From positions 60,322 through 124,321 of the forward strand of contig NZ_QUCM01000007.1 of assembly GCF_003473545.1 (NCBI RefSeq): DNA of 64,000 nucleotides. The letters are read 5' to 3'. Origin of the DNA: Clostridium sp. AM22-11AC (GTDB lineage Bacteria > Bacillota > Clostridia > Lachnospirales > Lachnospiraceae). Shown here piece after piece: positions 1 through 8,160 of this stretch. The notes beneath the pieces were generated by a model. The model had not been told where the DNA came from. It made no database searches and worked only from the letters and a program-made list of their open reading frames with translations. Both the position numbers and the translations under genes were made by a program. Positions within the stretch are counted from its first letter, which is position 1; every line of letters begins with the position of its first letter.

Positions 1-940
1 CCAGCTCCGTAATGGTGTGCTTAATGGACTTGATTGCTTTGTTCTGGTCTACCGACTGAATGTGCATGGTCACAATCTGGCTGGATTCCATATCCAGAAA
101 ATCTTTCAGCAGCTGGTCCGACAGGTCGGAAGCCGTGATCTGGAGATAGGACATGGAGCCATACATCCCGCCCATCTGAAAAATGCGGTTCTTCGGAAAG
201 GCAAACCCGGTCGGTGCAATAAAGTCCTTTACCGACAGTCCGCTCTCCGGCAACCACTTCCAATCGAAATTGAATCGGTCATGGTCACCCATGTGGAACA
301 TATCGTGCATCAGATGAAGCCGTTCCTTGCCGTTCAGCAATTTTGCCCGGACACCCAAGCGTTTGAAGTTGTTCATCAGGTCGATCTCGATGTGGATAAG
401 CCTCGGCTTTGCCTGTTTCATGGATTCCGCCTCAATGCCAAACGTCAGATACTTCGTCTTGGTCAGGCCGTTGTTACCTTGGGCAAGCTGGCGGCGCAGC
501 ATGGTGCTGTACTCCGTGCGCACCGGATTGAAATGATCCTTCTGGTACGGGATGCGCACCATCTTCTCAAAATTCGAGGCATCCGTAGCCATATTCATAA
601 AAGAAAGCTCAAAGCGGATGCTGGAATCAAAGAAGTTCAGGAAGCTGCACCATTCCTCAAAGATAGCCGTCTGATCTTCCTGCTGCGCCAGCTGGTAATT
701 GATGTCCTGAAACTGAATGGTTTTGGTGTAGTAATTGTCCGTCACACGGCAAATACCGTCCGGGAACATCCGCTGAAAAGGAATGCTCTCCTGTGCCGAA
801 TGCGGAACCGTGCGGTCACCCCTTGCACGATCAATCACCGTCTGCACCTGTTTTTGCTCTGCGGCTGACAGATGAGACGGCATTCGGATGTCATCCTGCT
901 TTTTATTCTTCGCTGTCAGCTTTTCGAGAATTTTGAACAA
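1..940 (-). CDS. VirB4-like conjugative transfer ATPase, N-terminal part (cut by window edge)
   Basis: The reverse strand stays open for 313 codons from a TTG at 940 to the window edge. The TTG has a GGAGG about 9 nt upstream. The N-terminus reads (M)FKILEKLTAKNKKQD and continues with features usual for VirB4/TraE-type proteins of Tn1549-like elements, such as a DNYYTKTIQFQDINYQLA stretch near residue 80. VirB4 proteins energise the type IV secretion channel; the Walker motifs lie in the C-terminal half, outside the window. The start overlaps the end of the PrgI gene by 38 nt, so the two are probably translationally coupled. Function is inferred from family and context. Confidence 0.85.
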   Translation of the reverse strand, partial: MFKILEKLTAKNKKQDDIRMPSHLSAAEQKQVQTVIDRARGDRTVPHSAQESIPFQRMFPDGICRVTDNYYTKTIQFQDINYQLAQQEDQTAIFEEWCSFLNFFDSSIRFELSFMNMATDASNFEKMVRIPYQKDHFNPVRTEYSTMLRRQLAQGNNGLTKTKYLTFGIEAESMKQAKPRLIHIEIDLMNNFKRLGVRAKLLNGKERLHLMHDMFHMGDHDRFNFDWKWLPESGLSVKDFIAPTGFAFPKNRIFQMGGMYGSMSYLQITASDLSDQLLKDFLDMESSQIVTMHIQSVDQNKAIKSIKHTITEL

Positions 941-1295
941 TGCGATTTACCTCCATTTCCACGTCTGCCTGCTGAACCAGCAGTGCATAGTAATTTTTCG
1001 TTTTGTAAGGCCGCGTTTTCGGCCTCTTGAACTTCGCCTCATAGAAATGCTTTGCCACCACTTCCAGCGGCTGACCGTCTTTCTCGTACATGGCAAGAAA
1101 GAAGAGCGGCAGCATCACTGCCATCATGCCAAGTGCAGCAAGGCTCAGATTTCCGCTGGATTTGAGCAAAAAGAAAACCGGAACGCCAATCAGCGCACCG
1201 GCTCCGAAGCAGAGAATCTGCCGTTTGGTCAGGTTCATAAAGACCTTGGTCTTGACCTTTGAAAGGTCTCGCGGCACAGAAATATAAGATGCCAT
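903..1295 (-). CDS. PrgI family conjugation membrane protein
   Basis: A 130-aa protein with a short N-terminal segment, two close hydrophobic segments (about residues 27-45 and 53-70) and a basic cytoplasmic tail containing FKRPKTRPYKTKNYYALL. This is the PrgI layout: a small inner-membrane component (VirB3-like) of Gram-positive type IV secretion systems. It sits between the VirB6-like gene and VirB4, the usual position in Tn1549-like elements. The start is ATG with an AGGAGGAATG-type ribosome-binding site. Confidence 0.85.
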   Translation of the reverse strand: MASYISVPRDLSKVKTKVFMNLTKRQILCFGAGALIGVPVFFLLKSSGNLSLAALGMMAVMLPLFFLAMYEKDGQPLEVVAKHFYEAKFKRPKTRPYKTKNYYALLVQQADVEMEVNRIVQNSRKADSEE

Positions 1296-1312
1296 GAATC
1301 ATTCCTCCTCTC

Positions 1313-2179
1313 TTAGTGCGCTGCAAACACGGATTTCGCGAGGCTTCCCGTCTTAAACAGCGTAAATGCCAGCAAAACCGTATAGCCCAAAACGCCCCAA
1401 ATGCTGCTGATGATGTTATCCGAAAAGGACAGGTTCTGAATCAGAACTGCATAGATGCCTACACAGATCATGATAAGAAAGCCCTGGAATCCCAGTGCAA
1501 ACAGGGAGCGCAGATAGTTTTGACCGGTATGGCTCTGCTCATGGTTTCCAAAGGTTGCGAACGGAATCGGCGCAAGGCTCACCATGAGATATATTTCCAC
1601 CATTCGGCCATACACGATGACAAAGATGATAGCCGACAACGCCAGCATCGTGACCTGAACCACAAAGGTCTGCAAATACAGTCCCAGCAGCGGTCCTAAG
1701 TCCATGCCTTCCAGCGTGGCCTGCATTGCTGTCAGGGTCGCATCGCTGACGGACGTACTGCCGGAAATCAGCCCGCCGCTTCGGGAGATCACTTGCTGCG
1801 CCGCATCAAAGACAGCCATCGTGATATTGAATGTGTTCGAGATCAGGGTCACTGCCAGAAAGGTCTTAAAGACCCATTTGAAAAATGTCCATGTCTCGAA
1901 ATTTGCCAGATTGTTATGCTCAATGAGCATCTGGATCAGCTCATAACAGGCGATGAAAGTCAGCACCATTCCGGCAATGGGCAGGATCACGGATTCCGAG
2001 ATGTTGCGGATCATAGAAAAAACAGCAGGTGAAAAGTTCGCCGGTGTGGTTCCCACATCGCCTGCGATCTGTCCAACCTGCTGGTTGACCGAATCGAACA
2101 TCCCTGAAAGATTTCCCATGATACCGCTGATGATCATGCTCTTGAGCCAATCTGTGATCTGTTCAAGGATACTCTGCAT
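1313..2179 (-). CDS. VirB6/TrbL-like conjugal transfer membrane protein
   Basis: A 288-aa polytopic membrane protein with about six hydrophobic segments, for example around residues 60-85, 105-125, 170-200 and 255-275. The N-terminal amphipathic MQSILEQITDWLKSMI is typical of the CD0411-like VirB6-type proteins of clostridial conjugative elements. It probably forms part of the membrane channel. It lies between a 32-aa ORF and prgI, only 17 nt from the latter. Family assignment rests on context and topology; no catalytic motif is expected. Confidence 0.8.
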   Translation of the reverse strand: MQSILEQITDWLKSMIISGIMGNLSGMFDSVNQQVGQIAGDVGTTPANFSPAVFSMIRNISESVILPIAGMVLTFIACYELIQMLIEHNNLANFETWTFFKWVFKTFLAVTLISNTFNITMAVFDAAQQVISRSGGLISGSTSVSDATLTAMQATLEGMDLGPLLGLYLQTFVVQVTMLALSAIIFVIVYGRMVEIYLMVSLAPIPFATFGNHEQSHTGQNYLRSLFALGFQGFLIMICVGIYAVLIQNLSFSDNIISSIWGVLGYTVLLAFTLFKTGSLAKSVFAAH

Positions 2180-2194
2180 GAGCCGCCTCCTTCC

Positions 2195-2293
2195 TTACGC
2201 AAACACGCCGAACAGCTTCGCCATCCGGGACAGAAGCATGAACAGCTGAGAGAAAAGAGACAGTGCCGATGCAGTTGTAGTAAGAAACGCCAT
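2195..2293 (-). CDS. 32-aa small membrane-like protein, unknown function
   Basis: The reading frame MAFLTTTASALSLFSQLF continues for 32 codons and is preceded by CAGGAGG nine nt before the ATG. It is almost entirely hydrophobic with a basic patch (RMAKLF) near the C-terminus. It opens with the same MAF dipeptide context as the neighbouring Maff2 protein (MAFFNSAVTVLQ) and has a similar leader hairpin upstream, so it may be a shortened Maff2-like copy or a small channel component. It ends 15 nt before the VirB6-like start. Function is unknown. Confidence 0.6.
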   Translation of the reverse strand: MAFLTTTASALSLFSQLFMLLSRMAKLFGVFA

Positions 2294-2369
2294 AGATTTG
2301 TCCTCCTGTAACTTGTCCGGCCTATCCGCCGGTGCGATTCTAAACTGCGGTTCTGCGCCATACTTCCAA

Positions 2370-2445
2370 CATGTGCACCTGCCAGAGAGCGCAGAAAATA
2401 GCCAGCTGCGGAGATTGCCTGCACCTGACTATGTAACAGGCAGCT
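2370..2445 (-). promoter_or_regulatory. leader hairpin element, copy A
   Basis: Upstream of the 32-aa ORF. On the transcribed strand it reads TTACATAG, an imperfect stem (CAGgTGC against GCAgCTG), then CTATTTT, and 3' of it GCAGGTGCACATG. The same order and spacing occurs in copy B upstream of the Maff2 gene: CATGTGCACCTGC is identical over 13 nt in the two copies, and the distances to ATAG and CTATGTAA differ by only 1-2 nt. It may act as an attenuator or RNA processing site. That role is inference. Confidence 0.5.
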
Positions 2446-2485
2446 TTCGCCGCCCGGCCGGAATCTTCGCTCCGACAGCTTTTGC

Positions 2486-2701
2486 TTAACCGAACAGACC
2501 GGAAAGCAGCGGCACCAGAGTCGTACCGATCAGTGCCACGCCGCCGCCAGCCATCAGCTGTTTCATACCCTGGGATTTGGCACCGGGGTTGTCGTTGCCG
2601 TAGCCCTCCAGCAGGTTGATGGCTCCCCAGATGCCGAGACCGGCACCCAGTGCGATGACAAGAGTCTGAAGAACGGTTACTGCGCTGTTGAAAAATGCCA
2701 T
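2486..2701 (-). CDS. Maff2 family small membrane protein
   Basis: A 71-aa protein, MAFFNSAVTVLQTLVIALG followed by a Gly-rich hydrophobic segment, a polar loop (YGNDNPGAKSQGMKQ) and a second hydrophobic segment. This two-helix hairpin is the Maff2 family, found almost only in Tn1549-like elements between the coupling protein and the VirB6-like gene. It resembles VirB2/pilin-like small subunits in size and topology, but its role is not established. The ATG is preceded by AAGGAGG. Confidence 0.85.
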   Translation of the reverse strand: MAFFNSAVTVLQTLVIALGAGLGIWGAINLLEGYGNDNPGAKSQGMKQLMAGGGVALIGTTLVPLLSGLFG

Positions 2702-2762
2702 AAATGTGTACCTCCTTGTACGATGCGCCCTTGCGGGCTAATGAATAGTGATTTTCCATCTG

Positions 2763-2850
2763 CATGTGCACCTGCAAATGGGCAAACATATAGCCAGGTC
2801 TCCAATCCCAATCAGAAACCTGGCTATGTAAAGAGGCGGCAGCTCGCCGC
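2763..2850 (-). promoter_or_regulatory. leader hairpin element, copy B
   Basis: In the 208-bp gap between the TraG-like gene and the Maff2 gene. It carries a perfect stem, TACATAGCCAGGT pairing with ACCTGGCTATA (18-nt loop), preceded by a second short stem GGCGGC-agct-GCCGCC variant and followed by GCAGGTGCACATG. It is a diverged copy of the element at 2370-2445. There is no strong T-run after the stem, so simple intrinsic termination is unlikely for this copy. Confidence 0.5.
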
Positions 2851-2909
2851 CCCTTATCTTATTCTGTTACCAGCAGCGTACCCATGACATCTTCGTCACC
2901 GGAACAAAC

Positions 2910-4667
2910 TTATTTGGCATGATCTGCATCAACTACTTCGTACTTATCACCGGGCTTGAGCTTCAGCCGATGATCGAGAAACGTCTCGATGCTGAACGTG
3001 TTTTTCTTATCAGCACCGGCAGTGAGCTTGTAGTTCGGATGCTGGGTCAGATCGTATTTATCTGACTTGAACGGTCTGACACCGCGCAGCTGCAAAATGC
3101 ACTTTCCGCCATCCAGCACAGCCAGTTCATCCACCGAAGCCAGGTCATGCCCAACCTTTTGGTAATTGGTGCCGTAAGATGGGCTGTTGCCTCTGGTATC
3201 GGAAGTGTTGTACAGATCAATCGTTTCTTTTCCCAATGCCTGATTCAGCTCTTTCAGCGTAGTCGGCTCCGAACCGCCAAGGAAAATACGAGAATCCATA
3301 TTGCCGATGATGGTATCGGCATTGTCCTTGTAGATTGCCTTCAACTGGCTCTGTGCCTGAAGTACCAGACATGCCGAGATTTCTCTTGATCGGATGGTGG
3401 CTACCAGCTTTTCCAGATTTGGAATCTGACCAATGTTCGCACACTCATCAATCAGGCAGCGCACATGCACCGGCAATCTGCCGCCGTAAATATCATCCGC
3501 TTTCTCGCACAGCAGGTTAAACAGCTGTGTATAGATCATCGAAATCAGGAAATTAAAAGTCGGGTCTGTATCGCTCATAATGAGGAACAGAGCCGTTTTC
3601 TTATCTCCCACCGTATCCAGCGACAGCTCATCGTACATGGTGATATCGCGGACTTCCTCAATATCGAAGGGAGCCAGACGTGCACCGCAGCTCACCAGAA
3701 TCGACTTTAAGGTCTTGCCCGCCGCCAGCTTGAACTTGGCATATTGGCGGACAGCAAAGTGGTTCGGTTTTTTCTTTTTCAGAGCTTCAAACATCTGATC
3801 CACTGGATTCTGAAAGGTTTCATCATCCTCGCGCACTTCCATCGCGTTCAGAAATTCAATCAGCGTTGCAAAGTTCTGCTCTTCCAGCGGTGCCTCATAA
3901 TGGATATAACCAATCAAAGCACAATACAGCAAGGTCTCTGCCTTCGTCCAGAATTCGTCACCGGCCTTGCCGTCCCCTTTAGTGTTGGCAATGAGGGTTG
4001 TGGTCAGCTTCAAAATATCCTTTTCGCTGTGAATATACGCGAAGGGATTATAATGCATCGACTTTCTGAAATTGATAGTATTGAAAATCCGGATACTGTA
4101 TCCGTTCTTCAAAAGGGCTTGGCCGCAGTCGATTACGATATCACCTTTCGGGTCAGTGACCACGTAGGAACTGTGACATTGTAAAAGGTTGGGTTTAAGC
4201 CAAAATCTCGTCTTACCGCTGCCGGAACCGCCGACCACAAGCACATTTTTGTTTCTGGCATTTGCCGGATTCTTCGGGCGATTGCCCATCATCAGCCGCT
4301 CCGTCCGGGTCAGAATCACATTGTTTGCAAACACTGGATCTTCAAACGGTTCGATGTCTTTCTGCGTACCCCACCGGGCAGAGCCATACTCCATACCATG
4401 ACGATATTTCTTGGCATTTTTGCCTTTCAGATACACAGCAAGCCGCAGACCCGCTCCGCAGCACACACCAATCAGCAAATCCAGCGGATGCAGACTTGGC
4501 ATCGGGTTGGAAAATGCTGCACCCAGGGCAGAAAGAAAGCCGAGGAGCTTTTCAGACATGTCTGCGCCCTCGGCAATTCTCCACGCTTCTCCCAGATTGG
4601 TACATACAAGACCGGCAATGAAGTACGGCAGGTTCAGGATCAGCAGCTTCTTGGTCTTATTACTCAT
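2910..4667 (-). CDS. TraG/VirD4 type IV coupling protein
   Basis: A 585-aa ATPase that brings the relaxase-DNA complex to the conjugation channel. Two N-terminal hydrophobic segments (about residues 8-25 and 62-80) anchor it. Walker A GGSGSGKT is at residues 146-153, a TDPKGD motif at about 171-176 and Walker B LIDECAN at 405-411, all standard for VirD4-like coupling proteins. Its ATG overlaps the stop codon of the PcfB gene (ATGA). PcfB is its usual partner in Gram-positive conjugation systems. Length is normal for the family. Confidence 0.93.
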   Translation of the reverse strand: MSNKTKKLLILNLPYFIAGLVCTNLGEAWRIAEGADMSEKLLGFLSALGAAFSNPMPSLHPLDLLIGVCCGAGLRLAVYLKGKNAKKYRHGMEYGSARWGTQKDIEPFEDPVFANNVILTRTERLMMGNRPKNPANARNKNVLVVGGSGSGKTRFWLKPNLLQCHSSYVVTDPKGDIVIDCGQALLKNGYSIRIFNTINFRKSMHYNPFAYIHSEKDILKLTTTLIANTKGDGKAGDEFWTKAETLLYCALIGYIHYEAPLEEQNFATLIEFLNAMEVREDDETFQNPVDQMFEALKKKKPNHFAVRQYAKFKLAAGKTLKSILVSCGARLAPFDIEEVRDITMYDELSLDTVGDKKTALFLIMSDTDPTFNFLISMIYTQLFNLLCEKADDIYGGRLPVHVRCLIDECANIGQIPNLEKLVATIRSREISACLVLQAQSQLKAIYKDNADTIIGNMDSRIFLGGSEPTTLKELNQALGKETIDLYNTSDTRGNSPSYGTNYQKVGHDLASVDELAVLDGGKCILQLRGVRPFKSDKYDLTQHPNYKLTAGADKKNTFSIETFLDHRLKLKPGDKYEVVDADHAK

Positions 4668-5146
4668 AGATCACGCTCCTGACTTTTGTGACGAACCTTA
4701 TCCGGCAGAATTGCAGCCACCAGTTCTTTGAGCTTGTTAAGCTGCTCCAGAACACTCGGTTTTTCCTTTGCTTTCAGCTTGCGGTTGGTGAATTCCTCAA
4801 AAGCGGAAGTCAGTGCATCCGCATCCTTCGCCTTAAAGAACACCGTGTACTTGGGTGGAATCACATTTTGGTCTTTCGTAATGGCATAATCCACACCGTA
4901 TTTCCGCGCCACCTGTTCAAAGCCTTTCAAATCCGTTTTCTCAATGGGGATACTGCTGACTCCCTGATTCTGACCGATCAGTTCTTTGATGCTCTGCTTT
5001 CCAAGCGGCATCTGCGCTGATTTCTGAGCCGCCTTTGCCTGATGGTGCCGTTTCCACGCATTATAGCCATTCACGATAGTGCGAAATGTCAGTTTCGTGG
5101 TACTGATTGCCAGATTGACGGTACGATTTTCAACTTCTTCCTGCAT
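4664..5146 (-). CDS. PcfB family protein (DUF3801)
   Basis: A 160-aa protein. The N-terminal part includes a short hydrophobic or amphipathic segment, then a basic region, then the conserved DLKGFEQVARKYGVDYAITKD and PKYTVFFKAKDADAL stretches typical of PcfB/DUF3801. In pCF10-type systems PcfB works with the coupling protein to recruit the relaxosome, and here it is translationally coupled to it through an ATGA overlap. The C-terminus is rich in Lys and Glu and probably coiled. Confidence 0.85.
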   Translation of the reverse strand: MQEEVENRTVNLAISTTKLTFRTIVNGYNAWKRHHQAKAAQKSAQMPLGKQSIKELIGQNQGVSSIPIEKTDLKGFEQVARKYGVDYAITKDQNVIPPKYTVFFKAKDADALTSAFEEFTNRKLKAKEKPSVLEQLNKLKELVAAILPDKVRHKSQERDL

Positions 5147-5164
5147 GAATCTCCGCCTCCTTCC

Positions 5165-5806
5165 TTACAAACTGTCCCGGTCCGGTGCCGGTTTACTCTT
5201 TTCTTGGGGCTTTGCAGCCTTTTCCTCCATCTTCTTCACCATGTCATCCGGAACCGGAATCGCCATGATGCTGCGCCCCATACGAACGAACATCTGGGGC
5301 TGATGGAACTGCTCCTCAAATTTCTGCATCTGCTCCGAAGTCAGAGAACCAAAGTCATCCTCTGTCAGCCCTACCACCAGAAAATCACCGGCATAAATGT
5401 CCTGCATATCCCCGTCTTCGGTGTAAATCGCACGGTTCAGCGGCAGACCATTGATTTTGCCGGATTCATTCAGAATAATGGCCACTTCATCCTCAAATGG
5501 ATAGGTGACTTCAATATCGCCGCCGACCATGGCCTGCAAATCTTCCAGCTCCGTGCCAACACTGATTTTCTTCGGATAGGCATTGGGCTGTACCAGCAGC
5601 ACATCCATTGTCCTGGCCTCTGCCAATTCATGTTCTCCCACGGTCTTGAAATCCACACCGGTGAAATCGCCGGAATCCAGAACATAGTCCTGATTGTTCC
5701 ACGCCTGCGTCACCATGCGTTCCGCATCTTCCTGTGAGGCAGCTTCCACGGAAACCTTTCTCTGGAGAGTCTCTGTAATCTCCACATCAAATTTCTTCAT
5801 AGGCAC
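5165..5806 (-). CDS. DpnD/PcfM-like N-terminal domain fused to DUF3846
   Basis: A 213-aa protein. Residues 1 to about 55 (KKFDVEITETLQRKVSVEA, EDAERMVTQAW) match the DpnD/PcfM pattern. Residues about 65-160 carry the DUF3846 pattern MDVLLVQPNAYPK, VGGDIEVTYPF, LPLNRAIY and IYAGDFLVVGL. Both domains recur in conjugative elements, but their biochemical function is not known to me. It lies 18 nt upstream of the PcfB gene and 4 nt downstream of the next gene. It is probably part of the same transcript. Confidence 0.7.
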   Translation of the reverse strand: MPMKKFDVEITETLQRKVSVEAASQEDAERMVTQAWNNQDYVLDSGDFTGVDFKTVGEHELAEARTMDVLLVQPNAYPKKISVGTELEDLQAMVGGDIEVTYPFEDEVAIILNESGKINGLPLNRAIYTEDGDMQDIYAGDFLVVGLTEDDFGSLTSEQMQKFEEQFHQPQMFVRMGRSIMAIPVPDDMVKKMEEKAAKPQEKSKPAPDRDSL

Positions 5807-5810
5807 CTCC

Positions 5811-6317
5811 TTAGATCAGGCGCAGTGCCGGAACCAACTCGCCGCCAATGGAAACCACCGTCAGGTTCTCGTTCACATAGTCGATGGTGCGTTCCAGCGT
5901 AAACAGATTGATGCTGCATTCGTTGCCGTTCTGGTCGATTTCCGAAACCTCCGCAGCTCCCAACAGATAGCGGGTTCTGTCAGTCTCGATCACATCGCTC
6001 TTATCATAATGGAGAAGCAGTTCCCCATCTGCCACCAGATCAGCCTCCATCTCATCGTAAACATCCTCAAAGATGTCTCGACTGCCATCCTCGGTCAGGA
6101 GTTCGCCGCCAGCCCCCGGCAGGATCACCATCACAATGCGCTCCTTCGGGTGATCTTCACGGATTGCCTCCAGCATCAGCCAGTTATGAAGCATCGCAAT
6201 GGACTTCTCAAACATGGGATCATCCATCGGATTGGGCTGCGATGCACCGTGCGGGCAGTTCTTGCAATCCATGCTGCACACTGCGTTGTTCTGATTCTTC
6301 TTAAAGTTCATCATCAT
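5811..6317 (-). CDS. hypothetical ICE protein with N-terminal cysteine motif
   Basis: A 168-aa acidic soluble protein that I do not recognise. Near the N-terminus it has CSMDCKNCPHG, a compact three-cysteine motif that could bind metal. The middle is strongly acidic (EDVYDEMEADLVADGELL). It sits between ParB and the DUF3846 protein with short gaps (13 and 4 nt) and a good AAGGAGATTTT-type site before MMMNFKKNQ; the third Met is also a possible start. Confidence 0.6.
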   Translation of the reverse strand: MMMNFKKNQNNAVCSMDCKNCPHGASQPNPMDDPMFEKSIAMLHNWLMLEAIREDHPKERIVMVILPGAGGELLTEDGSRDIFEDVYDEMEADLVADGELLLHYDKSDVIETDRTRYLLGAAEVSEIDQNGNECSINLFTLERTIDYVNENLTVVSIGGELVPALRLI

Positions 6318-6330
6318 AAAAATCTCCTTC

Positions 6331-7239
6331 TCATCGTTCCATATCTCGTTGTTTACTTCGCTGCCATTTTTCCAGCAGCCGGATAATCGTGTCCTGCATC
6401 TGCTTCGGCGTATAGGATTTTGGGAAATACTTCCGAAGAACCTCGTTTTTAATCGTCACATGGTCAAGCTCATCCTTTTTGACTTCATTCATCACTTCAC
6501 ACATGGCATCCAACGTGCAGCCGCCCTCCTGTGAGAGCTTCTTCAGCCGCTGTGCCTGCGACAGGGATGGAGATGCCTGTGCATAGTCCATTGCCTCCAG
6601 AAATTCCTTCTGTTCAGACGGTTTCAGGTAAGACAACTCCACCGCCGGATTAAAGGCGATTTTCTTCTCATCCACCATATCCAAAATTTCAGGAATCAGG
6701 TTGGTAAGGCGGATATAGCGTTTAACCGTATCCTTACTCATTCCAACAGCTTCACCAATAATCTCCGTAGACAACTTCGGTGCAAATTGCTCCGAAGTCA
6801 AATCTTTTCTCTGACCCTGATGTTTCATCGCCTCCAACTTCATCTTGTAGGAAAACGCTCTCTCGCTGGGAAGAATATTCTCCCGCTGCAAGTTGCTGTC
6901 CACCATAAAGATGATTGCTGCATCATCGTCCATTTCCTTGACGATGACCGGCACAGTCTCCAAACCTGCCAGCTGCGCCGCATGAAGTCTGCGGTGTCCT
7001 GAAAGAATTTCAAATCCGCCTTCCGGGTCAGGTCGGACAATCAGTGGTGATACCACACCGATCTGCTTGATGCTCTCTACGGTCTGTTCCATCAGCTCGT
7101 CATCCAGCACCTTAAAGGGATGCCCTTCAAAAGGATGCAGGTCAGAAAACGGCATCTCCGTCCGCTTCTCCTTAGCCGCAGCGTCGGCAGCTGAGCCACT
7201 GCGGTTTTCTGTTGTAATACTGGTTTTTGCTTTTGCCAT
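6331..7239 (-). CDS. ParB/RepB/Spo0J family partition protein
   Basis: A 302-aa protein with a ParB N-terminal domain: the PFSDLHPFEGHPFKV lead-in, then LSGHRRLHAAQLAG (the CTP-binding GHRR box, about residue 80) and DSNLQRENILPSE. A helix-turn-helix follows (GEAVGMSKDTVKRYIRLT). ParB-like proteins bind centromere-like sites; in Tn1549-type elements they are thought to help stabilise or regulate the excised circle. No ParA is adjacent. A GGAGG lies 12 nt before the ATG. The N-terminal 23 codons overlap a 48-aa ORF in another frame. Confidence 0.9.
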   Translation of the reverse strand: MAKAKTSITTENRSGSAADAAAKEKRTEMPFSDLHPFEGHPFKVLDDELMEQTVESIKQIGVVSPLIVRPDPEGGFEILSGHRRLHAAQLAGLETVPVIVKEMDDDAAIIFMVDSNLQRENILPSERAFSYKMKLEAMKHQGQRKDLTSEQFAPKLSTEIIGEAVGMSKDTVKRYIRLTNLIPEILDMVDEKKIAFNPAVELSYLKPSEQKEFLEAMDYAQASPSLSQAQRLKKLSQEGGCTLDAMCEVMNEVKKDELDHVTIKNEVLRKYFPKSYTPKQMQDTIIRLLEKWQRSKQRDMER

Positions 7240-7318
7240 TCAGCTTCTTAACCTCCTTCCAGCGGTGATAGATGTCATTCTTACCTGCGAAAAACGCCTT
7301 TTTTGCCTTGCACTTCAT
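7172..7318 (-). CDS. 48-aa basic small protein, unknown
   Basis: MKCKAKKAFFAGKNDIYHRW continues to 48 residues, ending SCRRCG, very rich in Lys and Arg. The ATG overlaps the DnaC-like stop codon as ATGA and has GGAGG 10 nt upstream inside the DnaC gene. It runs into the parB gene by 68 nt in a different frame. The ATGA coupling and good ribosome-binding site favour translation. The length of the overlap argues for caution; it may mainly carry ribosomes toward parB. Confidence 0.42.
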   Translation of the reverse strand: MKCKAKKAFFAGKNDIYHRWKEVKKLNGKSKNQYYNRKPQWLSCRRCG

Positions 7319-8160
7319 AGATCAAGTACCTCCTTAACGACCTGCTGTTTTTCTTTTCCAATGCTCTTTCTGCGGTCCTCTCCGCTGATTCGCACCGGCG
7401 TACACATTTCCAGAATCCTGCTGTAAATCCGGGCGTATGCCACATCCTGCGGATTGCGGATTTCTGCAATTTTCAGATTGGTTGTGATAATGACCGGAAG
7501 CCCGGACTTATACCGCTCATCAATGACAGCGTAGACCTGCTCCAGCGCATATTCGGTGCTGCGCTCAATTCCCAGATCATCCAGAATCAGCAAAGAATAG
7601 TTGGAAAACGAAGCGATATACCGGTATCGTTCTTCCGAATACATGGCACCCATCTGGTTCAGGATTTTGGAGAAGTTCGTCATCAAAACCGGAATGCCCT
7701 GATCCAGCAGCGCATTTGCTATACATGCCGCCACAAAGGACTTTCCGGTTCCGACATCTCCCCATAACAAAAGGCCAAGGTTTTCAGCCTTGACCTTTTT
7801 CCACTGCTCCACATAACGTTTTGCCATCTGGATGTCCTTGTTGTCTTCTGCAACGCCAAAATTCCATTCCAGAAGATGCTTTTCCTGAATCCCAGTTGCT
7901 TTCAGCTGCCTGATTTTACGCTGCCGCTCCACCAGTTCATCCTGGCGTTTCTTTTCCGCCATCGCTTCCTGCTGGCATCTGCAAAGGCAGGGAACAATCT
8001 TGTCTCTGCCCCAGAGCTTTACCCTGCACTGCACCGGAGTATGACAGTTCCGGCAATACAGCAGTCCGTCCACGCCCTGGTATTCCTGCTCTCCGGGTTC
8101 TTTCGGCGTAAAGAGCGAATCCAACGCCGCATTCAATACTTCAGGCACCATGTCGCTCAT
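7315..8160 (-). CDS. DnaC/IstB-like replication ATPase
   Basis: A 281-aa AAA+ protein. An N-terminal cysteine cluster (CRNCHTPVQC, then CLCRC, about residues 36-60) probably binds zinc. Walker A GDVGTGKS is at about residues 134-141 and Walker B LLILDDLG at about 190-197, with a C-terminal sensor-like region. This is the helicase-loader type of protein that follows the RepA-like gene in Tn1549-like elements. It probably serves autonomous replication of the excised element. Both ends overlap neighbours as ATGA. Confidence 0.87.
   Translation of the reverse strand: MSDMVPEVLNAALDSLFTPKEPGEQEYQGVDGLLYCRNCHTPVQCRVKLWGRDKIVPCLCRCQQEAMAEKKRQDELVERQRKIRQLKATGIQEKHLLEWNFGVAEDNKDIQMAKRYVEQWKKVKAENLGLLLWGDVGTGKSFVAACIANALLDQGIPVLMTNFSKILNQMGAMYSEERYRYIASFSNYSLLILDDLGIERSTEYALEQVYAVIDERYKSGLPVIITTNLKIAEIRNPQDVAYARIYSRILEMCTPVRISGEDRRKSIGKEKQQVVKEVLDL

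Noticed and set aside
17-868. A 283-codon open frame on the plus strand.
   Set aside because: It is antisense to the VirB4 reading frame, which has a start with ribosome-binding site, family-like sequence and the right context.
2340-2789. A 149-codon minus-strand frame across the Maff2 gene.
   Set aside because: It is an out-of-frame shadow of the Maff2 gene, and its sequence is low-complexity Arg/Ser/Gly without family features.
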